The notes below the pieces were generated by a model. That model did no database searches. It saw only the letters and a list, made by a program, of their open reading frames with translations, and was not told the origin of the DNA. Made by a program: the position numbers and the translations under genes. A stretch of DNA of 33,996 bases, taken from positions 1 to 33,996 of IMG/VR virus record IMGVR_UViG_3300012964_000033, one strand, 5' to 3'. Positions 32,001 through 33,996 of this stretch are shown piece by piece. Position 1 is the stretch's first letter. The number at the start of each line of letters is the position of its first letter. This DNA is from a virus.

Positions 32001-33996
32001 GTCCGCGACTGGCTGCGCCGCATGGGCTTCTCGCTCAAACTCAACGACGCCGATGTGCTGAACCTGATCGCCAAGTCGCGCCGCGCCGTGGAGAAGGGTC
32101 TCACCGCGCGCGAGCTATCCGATGGCGATGGTGTGCGTCTGGCGCGCTCCAAGCCAAGCACCCTGCATGGCATGAAGGGCGGGCAGATTGTGGCATCGGC
32201 CGCCTTGCAGCCGAACGGCCAATACGAAATCTACTGGGGCAACGGACCGACACTCCTGCAGAGCCAGAAATTCCGGCGCCAGACGGTCGCCAGCGCCGCC
32301 CAGGTCCAGCAGGCCTTCACCAAGGCCGGGCTCACGGCCAGCGCGCCGTCCGTATCGGCCAAAGCCGCCCCACCGCAAGGCGCATTGTTTACCGGGTTCG
32401 ATACACCCACCGAGACCGCCAAGGACGTCGTCCTGCGCCACATGCAAGACCGTTTTCGTCGGCTCAAGACCATTGAGGGCGCCATCACCGCGCAGGGCGG
32501 ACACATCGACGAGGGTCAGGACGCCTACCTGTGGGAAGAACTGATGCACGGCAAGGCGGAGGAACGTATCCGCGAATTCGAGGAGGAGCACGTCAAGCCG
32601 CTGATCGAGGCGATCAACAAGGCCGGCGTCAAGGTCGACGACGTGGACAAGTACCTCTATGCCATGCACGCGCCGGAGAGAAACGCCCACATCAATGAGA
32701 TCAATCCGTACTTCCGGGACAACAACATCGCCGGCTCCGGCATGAGCGACGACGAGGCACAACAGATCCTTGACGACTTCCAGCGCCGCGGCCTGACCGA
32801 CAAGCTCCACGGTATCGCCGAGCGTGTCTATGCGATCAACGAGGAGCGTCTGCGCCTCCTGGAAGACGAAGGGCTCGAGAACGAGAAGACGCTCGAAATG
32901 TGGCGGGAGCCGTATGAGCACTATGTCCCGCTGCGCGGCTTCGAGGACGAGGAGGGCAAGGACCGGCCGCGGATCGGGCGAGGGTTCGATATTCGCGGCA
33001 AGGAGTCGCGCCGGGCGCTGGGACGTGGCCGCAAGGCCTTGAGTCCGCTCACCTACACGATCACGCAGATGGAGGAGTCCATCATCCGGGCCGAAAAGAA
33101 CGACGTCGGCAAGGCCTTCCTCAAGCTGGTCGAGGCGCACCCGAATCCGGACCTGTGGGAGATCAACAAGGTCGAGTACGCACCGCACTACGACAGCAAG
33201 AGCGGTGAAGTGGTGTATGGACCGAAGCCCGGCTATCAGTACGCCGATAATGTCCTGAGCGTGAAGGTCGACGGCGAACCGACCCTTATCACGATCCACG
33301 ATGACGGCCTGGCGCGCGCCATTAAGAACCTCGGGCCGCAGACCTCAAACAGGGTCTTGAGCGCGCTGGCGACGGCGAATCGCTATCTGGCGGCCGTCAG
33401 CACATCCCTCAATCCGGAATTTGTGTTGACCAATTTCGCGCGCGACTTGCAGACGGCGCTCATCAACCTGTACGGCGAGCAAGGCGCCCGCGGCCATCTG
33501 AAACAGCCGAAGGGTATTGTCCGGAAGGTAATGAAGGATCTGCCGGCGGCCATGGCTGGCGTCTACGCGGCCGAGCGCGGCGTCGATGACGCCGTCTTTG
33601 GTCTGACAGGAAAGTCCAAGGCGGTCCAGGAATGGGCCAAGCACTACACCGAGTACCGTGCAGCTGGCGGTAAGGTCGGATTCTTCGGGCTCCGCGACGT
33701 CGAAACCAAACGAAAGGAGATCCTCCGCGAACTGAAACGCGCCGATGGTGGCGCGACCGCCCAGGCTCATAAGGTCATCCACCTGACCGGCGAACTGATC
33801 GCGGACGTCAACACCGCCGTTGAGAACGCTATCCGCCTGTCCGCCTACAAGAACGCGCGGGATCTCGGTCTGAGTGAAATGCATGCCGCGAGCCTCGCCA
33901 AGAATCTGACAGTGAACTTCAACCGCAAGGGCGAGCTTGGCACGATCGCCAATGCCATGTACCTGTTCTATAACGCCGGGGTACAAGGGTCGATGC
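20058..33996 (+). CDS. Giant DarB-like polyvalent protein (3' partial)
   Basis: One frame stays open from ATG 20058 to the window end, at least 4,646 codons. Visible order by residue: W-x-V-V-D repeats 6-65; helical Ala/Gly-rich region 85-405; Pro/Glu linker; conserved helical block 521-611; repeated GDLF(G/S)G pieces around 757-800; GGDEF 938-1080; pyrophosphatase-like 1375-1514; SH3/KOW-like 1537-1610; coiled coil 1640-1710; polyvalent-associated domain 1851-1928; N6-adenine methylase 2054-2335; SF2 helicase 2840-3510; coiled coil; zincin-like peptidase 3830-3990; LPD38-like from about 4450. The mix matches phage polyvalent proteins and P1 DarB, a virion protein that shields injected DNA from restriction. 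Bcep22-like phages carry a similarly huge protein, as I recall. It follows the ejection genes, so it is probably packaged and injected. Three small +1-frame genes lie inside it. The C-terminus is outside the window. Confidence 0.92.
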   Translation, partial: MANNDWDVVDATPLSSDDLKHPAINGLSGSWNVVDAEPVNDAKDWVIPPSAPNAKGTDWAVPPRADIHAHRHPFSYYVDPTENAPTPEDIGRNLMSGVENTREQVPGLAMQMLGRATGSKAGPGVGIFNPVVGDTIERVGGKLRDLGTTLSNEWQKGLTPAGKKAASGDLADHPIGSIVSSTAQSAPGMAAMASATGPLTKLAESSGVAARAFNLLTKLGVSPERAKIVASALPSSAGAGVSEGVFSGLQNAEQTGDEVRHMDPGLLSKHPYFQKAYAATDSSWPAAKRFASAREAVASAAENNVAISTGFWDTLTGMMSGGGILGQLERPSHGVIHDIVSGVKAEGGQEAVQSGGEQLLQNLAAKSYYDQSRPLMDQVGQQALIGGGSGVLMAIPGGAAHGLTRRDEEDQPASETSPQPSVSPPQPDQTASTVNEQPDVPIHVQTNPQTPLQTAAQAAHDATVEQNQWEPIESMPVSKDELAAASAPAQEPAPAPKPEPAPAVTPPNVPRVTTTSTAKPDDLLRFIARNGGISRQEASAQGIDPAHFNDRISRQVFGKPLFPRKGGMTMDDIAEKLSQSGFLPEGQYYANDALDKIHRALMGEQIYSMQDAPTVYEQQAKAREHDMEEAAQEQPHELDDMVPTPDVLEESGYHGEDALDQDMAALMLRGRQVMGNDEFEKFYEGFAERNDHLNNVSFEEAMNRAIEDHANAGPEHEASPQAGHEGVAEDLRHHGEEEAAAVGAEAGSGHAQAVATGNTGDLFGGKNATAQAIHDATIAKDERRNGSRHVPVEAGAGDLFSGKAKQTDIEDAATPAATKREPQTFTVDVNGQPVEVTHTADSVARGAAMQHFGFTSPIISPSGYQSHFASDKLIDEAGGPKEYAQMAAQHLAEQAAPEIKKQEKLKKQKAKEQPERRADTAQRKTVDQMSHDEMRAALLTDAKTGLFNERAYHDHDKLPVQVAIDIDSLKWVNDNMGHDSGDKMLKAMGEAMLQHTALGYRIGGDEFVVQAKNELDTKRIMEAIAKTLSEAEITVQRPDGSTITKKGVGFSYGYGKDLQTADKALLAAKGEREAAGQRAGRGLTPPGVVERHAERQHDQVDQGAEEVRPPEQPAEKPSNPATETPSKEGVSVSGGINLRDAVQSAWDKYDDTGEYTHTELVDAIEEAARQNDSPEADELLDAVKAYRREQDDDRELGGRGDMDSAEEAFNAAVMSAISAPPPRDAEEGPSGSVDRSSGKITFKHANVVIRQVRDRNAELLGTVIEPYDGTIEGARQAARRATERMWRDYGDASNIQSMIGATDESGKPKWAISPNFSKIAPVDSHEGRAIFGDPDAIHELFGKKALASPVDEAAHESATSPENNLPEPTQAQKEAGNYQKGHVRLHGLDISIENPIGSERSGVDKSGKPWSIEMQSHYGYIKGTVGKDKDHIDVFLGPHAEDASMPVFVVDQKKENGDFDEHKVMLGYQDATAATTGYHENYSSGWTGMDGLTEMSLDQFKDWLKSGKTKEPVSQGAHGRWALTQARNPEKEAANAGQFKEGDRIVIARHYNKELEGRHGVITKHNAYTLRTIEIFGGREHSETHHTFDVKTDAGVETNARAEDLRHEKGEAPKVTPDVVLPEGTYTPAHVLEIIKQRRGRARSNEEAALRARKQERIVELKKRAEAERKSAAKAQEAYDAWADKHPQEAAALRGNAHPEPTTPDERAEIRRLEGEEAKAAGEPSKSAMQAVRAAGLDVRKTKTNKGNDVWEVSGKTRDQKDMLKSLGGRWYGPKKVWSFYNGDPTDALAKRLGWKGEEVAPEPIRENSRNALHTEPVQNEGLGEETVQEPQKPVNEQRASEYGSKNKLVTKDRAEEIRAKLKAKLNQLNAGVDPEMMALGAELAVYHIEAGARQFAAFSKAMLADLGEKARPYLKAWYMGARNWPGMDKSAMNTEAELDQIPEQAEDNSHDVRTPNPETRNDQRSGEAGSDRGPDSRPLGDGLEGEGEGDGEGRNPDTAAQGTSRVGEGRASARSGGRAKQPSIGRRDSADLRTPNGPVTPKTDFVITDADEIGAGGLKTKARNNLDAIKLVKQLEEAGRLASPEEQKVLAKYVGWGGIKGAFDPNNKEWADLHEELKTLLTTEEFEAARASILNAHYTSPEVVRGMWAILRRFGFEGGRVLEPSMGVGNFIGLMPRPVHADSSVVGAELDSITGAIAKQLYQNADILSPRGFQDVDLADDYFDAAVGNPPFGSERLYDKKHPDLSKFSIHNYFLAKSLSKVRPGGLMAMVVSHNFMDGQKNQDAREWIADRANLIGAIRLPNTAFKGNANTEVVTDIVLFQKHGDGIEPGDRSWVSTGEITTPNEAGDADVTHTINQYFIDHSAMVLGEHAATGSMYKSDEYTVEPFKDRDLADSIYSALQRLPTGIYQKPGKPVTPETIRETIDANFPEHTKIGGYYVEPNGKIYRRVPDHNEKPRAEPVEFQNATQIERAKGLIGVRDALRSLMRQEADSPDDKPLAPLRKQLNRVYDAFVQKYGFINTLANRRSFFEDPDMPLLESLEPKYDPGISKAVAKKRGLEARNPSAEKADIFTKRVIPSYAPIESVTSAKDALAASLNQTGHVDLDRMSELYGKSPEEIAKELDGLIYQNPESEHWEPADIYLSGNVKAKLAQAEEAAKQNPVYQKNVEALKEVQPEDVEPINIGVRFGTPWVPDDVVKDFANHLLGTNATAKFIPAVGQWSIGFKGGTDGVAFTNTWGTRRVPADKLMDAILNLRQIVVKDNHGTRDEPKWVVNEEETEAARAKADAIRNKFSEWIWQDEGRRERLAKIYNDTYNTDRPWTPDGSHLDMPGMNPAITLYPHQKAAIWRALQTNNMLFDHVVGAGKTFEIIGSMLEMRRFGVARKPIVAVPNHLVRQWRDDFYKMYPTANVLATTEKDFEKANRKRLFSRIATGDWDAIVVAHSSFKKIGMPPDKEKEIVGEMHKDLSDAIEELKRERGDRNVLRDMERIKQNLESKLKRLADKTGDKDNVVTFDELGVDALAVDEAHLFKNLFYMSQMKGMAGMGNPAGSGRAFDLFVKVRYLAARDGRVLFGTGTPISNSLVEMYTMQRYMQYDELKARNIHLLDSWAKTFANPQATYEVNNSGTGYKMSTRFAPLDNLPELMNMYRSFADVVLMSDLKEQAKKRGKTWPVPRLKGGKPTVVVAERSPLQEKYYGIPEFVRDAEGNIEFEEKPEDIEVVESNNDPGKFFVMRVDSKGSVDGPFDTREEAIEARRAMLTTPVVKYNDGSIIHTFDNIRKITKETNGKVNALSVTTKARKAALDYRIIDPTAPDYAGSKVNLAVNNIVDEYNRWTDDNGAQLVFLDLSMPATARDKVAEQARKQAEKEAAESLENDNGEETEPTEGEPQEEEEKISLDQLSAIHDKFSVYDDLKAKLIARGIPENKIAFIHDYDTAAKKSELYKAVNAGRIRVLIGSTEKMGAGMNAQERLVAIHHLDAPWRPSDLEQRNGRIIRQGNALYLRDPDNFEVSEYRYATGKTYDTRAWQIIQNKATAIEQFRHALPGQRTSEDIDGEAANAAEMKAAASGNPLIQEEIKLRGDIRSLEAQQKAYYSSLFDLQRKAKYAQGASARLQARLSDLKKWTDIRDANPPLTGDDFRITIDGKKYTDRGKLAGPMLSKIKEAMESPSRATIEAGMYRGLHFGFRTLFSGDLGAFVSRDGADWTPIHQYGKKDEISPSGFVTRIDNFYKRLDDDVKIAENNAAQERDEGRKAAEEATKPFPKQKELEDARTKHREVVKHLRAAGGSVEMSPEMRAELEKAVTARKADVRYSFSREKAARLSGAMAASDVRRSIHRIVANWRNAPRIQVVQDTTGLPNYIREDLRRQGGGEYTTQGLYDTVSNSIWLIADQIHNGEEAQTVLFHEALAHYGLRQLLGKNLNPVLDQVAMLYGKNGLKDIADEYGLDLDEQGQRRIAAEEKIAHMAETGEKPALLQRVVAMVRDWLRRMGFSLKLNDADVLNLIAKSRRAVEKGLTARELSDGDGVRLARSKPSTLHGMKGGQIVASAALQPNGQYEIYWGNGPTLLQSQKFRRQTVASAAQVQQAFTKAGLTASAPSVSAKAAPPQGALFTGFDTPTETAKDVVLRHMQDRFRRLKTIEGAITAQGGHIDEGQDAYLWEELMHGKAEERIREFEEEHVKPLIEAINKAGVKVDDVDKYLYAMHAPERNAHINEINPYFRDNNIAGSGMSDDEAQQILDDFQRRGLTDKLHGIAERVYAINEERLRLLEDEGLENEKTLEMWREPYEHYVPLRGFEDEEGKDRPRIGRGFDIRGKESRRALGRGRKALSPLTYTITQMEESIIRAEKNDVGKAFLKLVEAHPNPDLWEINKVEYAPHYDSKSGEVVYGPKPGYQYADNVLSVKVDGEPTLITIHDDGLARAIKNLGPQTSNRVLSALATANRYLAAVSTSLNPEFVLTNFARDLQTALINLYGEQGARGHLKQPKGIVRKVMKDLPAAMAGVYAAERGVDDAVFGLTGKSKAVQEWAKHYTEYRAAGGKVGFFGLRDVETKRKEILRELKRADGGATAQAHKVIHLTGELIADVNTAVENAIRLSAYKNARDLGLSEMHAASLAKNLTVNFNRKGELGTIANAMYLFYNAGVQGSM
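20073..20252 (+). other. N-terminal W-x-V-V-D type repeats of giant protein
   Basis: The first 65 residues contain DWDVVDATP, SWNVVDAEP, DWVIPPSAP and DWAVPPRAD, with tryptophans at 6, 31, 45 and 59. Such short repeated linear motifs at an extreme N-terminus suggest docking to a partner, perhaps portal or ejection proteins during packaging. Inference only. Confidence 0.6.
22189..22320 (+). CDS. Nested 43-residue basic protein (+1 frame)
   Basis: The ATG has a GAGG about 9 nt upstream and opens a 43-codon frame within the giant gene. The product is strongly basic and probably helical (MKRALKRGMKVSRKIYDIME, then KKKRQR), with a Pro/Lys tail. By hand count 41 of its 43 codons end in G or C. Over the same bases the giant frame has only about 17 of 44 and encodes an unstructured Glu/Ala/Gly/His linker (residues 711-754). 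Outside these limits the giant frame regains its usual G+C-ending codons. This points to a real small gene overprinted on a linker. I do not recognise it. Its charge suggests nucleic-acid or membrane contact. A +1 frameshift product of the giant gene is an alternative. Confidence 0.65.
   Translation: MPDQNMKRALKRGMKVSRKIYDIMEKKKRQRSAQKPAPVTPKR
22869..23297 (+). other. GGDEF (diguanylate cyclase) domain in giant protein
   Basis: Giant-protein residues 938-1080 carry DAKTGLFNERAY (the D-x-L-T-G-L-x-N-R-x-x-F start motif), VAIDIDSLKWVNDNMGHDSG with the metal-binding Asp and the nucleotide-contacting Asn-Asp, an intact GGDEF at 1003-1007, and ADKALLAAKGEREAAG at the end. Active cyclases join two GTP into cyclic di-GMP. 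The usual inhibitory RxxD site just before GGDEF is absent (the four positions read QHTA). At about 140 residues it is compact. Sequence suggests activity. Dimerisation, which is needed for catalysis, is unknown. Confidence 0.85.
23212..23379 (+). CDS. Nested 55-residue basic protein (+1 frame)
   Basis: The ATG is preceded by AGGGGTAGGA and opens a 55-codon frame overlapping the last part of the GGDEF domain and the linker after it. The product has a basic N-terminal part (MATEKIYRPPTRLSSPRKEN), a Gly-rich middle and a basic end (TIKSIKVPKK). About 48 of its 55 codons end in G or C, against about 27 of 56 in the giant frame, and the contrast is strongest after 23261. A terminator-like hairpin follows 44 nt after its stop. 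Function unknown. It could be a leftover independent gene or a functional overprint. Confidence 0.6.
   Translation: MATEKIYRPPTRLSSPRKENVKLQGKGQGGGLPLQGWLNAMPSGSTIKSIKVPKK
23424..23456 (+). terminator. Terminator-like hairpin inside giant gene
   Basis: GAAACGCCCTC-GAAA-GAGGGCGTTTC is a perfect 11-bp stem with a stable GAAA tetraloop, followed by TGTTTCT. It lies 44 nt after the stop of the nested 55-codon gene. The giant frame reads through it as ETPSKEGVSVSGG (residues 1123-1135). Structure is clear. Efficiency is uncertain because the T-tract is interrupted. Confidence 0.7.
24180..24599 (+). other. Inorganic-pyrophosphatase-like domain
   Basis: Giant-protein residues 1375-1514 begin GNYQKGHVRLHGLDISIENP, contain GYIKGTVGKDKDHIDVFLGP and later FDEHKVMLGY. 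The K-D-x-D-x-x-D-V core and the surrounding pattern match the InPase domain described in phage and conjugative-element polyvalent proteins. It may hydrolyse pyrophosphate or a related bond. The acidic metal ligands are present. Confidence 0.75.
25471..25488 (+). repeat. Inverted repeat in giant-gene linker
   Basis: TCCGTGA-GAAT-TCACGGA is a perfect 7-bp stem with a 4-nt loop and no T-tract. It lies in a low-complexity linker whose codons are less G+C-ending than the rest. Significance unclear. Confidence 0.35.
25608..25841 (+). other. Large-polyvalent-protein associated helical domain
   Basis: Residues 1851-1928 (RAEEIRAKLKAKLNQLNAG, then DPEMMALGAELAVYHIEAGA and AFSKAMLADLGEKARPYLKA) follow a pattern I know from many phage and mobile-element polyvalent proteins. 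It is all helical. Its role is unknown and may be structural linkage between effector domains. Confidence 0.7.
25909..26178 (+). CDS. Nested 89-residue helical protein (+1 frame)
   Basis: A strong SD (AGGCGGAGG) lies about 9 nt before ATG 25909, with a second ATG directly after. A more upstream in-frame TTG (25873) has no such site. The 89-residue product looks like a normal folded protein: HRILKPETISAAAKLGPIAD, then DRWAMGWKGKVKAMEKDGTL, then LKEQAESEKDALLRG, ending HLSDGEIQQIYGPPTGL. About 70 of 89 codons end in G or C, against about 38 of 90 in the giant frame. There the giant frame encodes a Gly/Arg/Asp/Glu linker (residues 1951-2041) just before its methylase. The small protein may work with the methylase-helicase next to it. 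Specific function unknown. Confidence 0.78.
   Translation: MMYAHRILKPETISAAAKLGPIADQILDRWAMGWKGKVKAMEKDGTLIPRLKEQAESEKDALLRGREGGQNSHLSDGEIQQIYGPPTGL
26217..27060 (+). other. N6-adenine DNA methylase domain
   Basis: Giant-protein residues 2054-2335 contain the SAM-binding motif VLEPSMGVGNF (2162-2172), preceded by HYTSPEVVRGMW, and the catalytic motif NPPF at 2230-2233 (AVGNPPFGSERL). FSIHNYFLAKSLSKVRPGG and the RLPNTAF region then follow, typical of N-6 adenine methylases of type I and DarB type. Linked to the helicase downstream, it could modify the entering phage DNA or mimic host modification. Confidence 0.88.
28570..30600 (+). other. SF2 (Snf2/DarB-type) helicase domain
   Basis: Residues 2840-3510 hold YPHQKAAIWRAL, Walker A VGAGKT (Lys2867), motif Ia with VPNHLVRQW, DEAH at 3026-3029, motif III-like GTGTPISNS (from 3075) and motif VI QRNGRIIRQG (3489-3498). 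A long insertion with an acidic Glu-rich linker (about 3370-3396) separates the two RecA-like lobes. All ATPase residues I can check are present, so an active DNA translocase is likely. Confidence 0.88.
31370..32050 (+). other. Zincin-like peptidase domain
   Basis: Around residues 3830-3990 the sequence SIWLIADQIHNGEEAQTVLF is followed by HEALAHYGLR, with His3905, Glu3906 and His3910 (HExxxH). A downstream AAEEKIAHMAE may supply a third ligand. This spacing, often seen as HEAVGHxG in phage polyvalent and MuF-type proteins, suggests a metallopeptidase that could process the giant protein itself or host targets. The motif is not the classical HExxH, so activity is uncertain. Confidence 0.65.
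33390..33996 (+). other. LPD38-like polyvalent-associated region (partial)
   Basis: From about residue 4445 the sequence SNRVLSALATANRYLAAVST then LNPEFVLTNFARDLQTALIN matches the LPD38-type pattern (N-P-x-F-x-x-x-N-x-x-R-D) found near the C-termini of giant phage proteins. Helices follow until the window ends. Such regions usually end in a short PLxRFG-like tail, which would lie beyond the window. Confidence 0.65.

Noticed and set aside
20058-33996. Splitting the giant gene into several genes at the nested ORFs
   Set aside because: I checked the giant frame across 22140-22360, 23200-23460 and 25900-26220 and found no stop, and no plausible start with SD in that frame just after each nested gene. 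One frame is the simplest reading, though fusion ancestry remains possible.

Overview
The window reads as the virion half of a tailed phage or prophage of podovirus type, from a GC-rich Gram-negative (probably proteobacterial) host. Every supported gene is on the + strand, packed with 1-4 nt start/stop overlaps or short gaps. The host guess rests on high G+C third positions, a lipobox protein, a GH19 endolysin and the overall gene order. The order (P22-type portal, scaffold, N4 gp56-type major capsid, connectors, lysis genes, tail fibre, large tail protein, ejection proteins, one giant DarB-like gene) recalls the Bcep22-like podoviruses of Burkholderia as I remember them. No terminase, integrase, repressor, tRNA or CRISPR is visible, and no non-coding stretch exceeds 300 bases.

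Layout. 1-5.7 kb: head module with a small protein, portal, scaffold, a CsrA-like small protein, major capsid protein and a putative decoration protein, closed by a strong intrinsic terminator at 5633. 5.7-11.0 kb: connector proteins and a run of small virion proteins, including a cysteine-rich lipoprotein, a 54-residue zinc-knuckle-like protein and a LamG-like protein. 11.0-12.8 kb: lysis genes (one-TM protein, GH19 endolysin, three-TM holin candidate, membrane-anchored protein in the spanin position). 12.8-16.6 kb: glycine-rich tail fibre, a large tail hub/nozzle-like protein and a C1q-like protein. 16.6-20.0 kb: three putative ejection proteins, two with the same C-terminal motif.

20.06 kb to the end: one uninterrupted reading frame of at least 4,646 codons that leaves the window without a stop. 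It encodes a polyvalent protein: N-terminal W-x-V-V-D repeats, a helical region, an apparently intact GGDEF (diguanylate cyclase) domain, an inorganic-pyrophosphatase-like domain, polyvalent-associated domains, an N6-adenine methylase joined to a superfamily 2 helicase, a zincin-like peptidase domain, and the start of an LPD38-like region. By analogy with P1 DarB it is probably carried in the virion and injected to protect incoming DNA and alter host physiology.

The most unusual observation is that three small genes (43, 55 and 89 codons) lie inside the giant gene, all in the +1 frame. In each one the G+C-ending codon signature leaves the giant frame and appears in the small frame. One is followed 44 nt later by an 11-bp terminator-like hairpin that the giant frame reads through. 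Two other terminator hairpins sit just inside the starts of downstream genes (12327 and 16631), so transcription stops embedded in coding sequence recur here.
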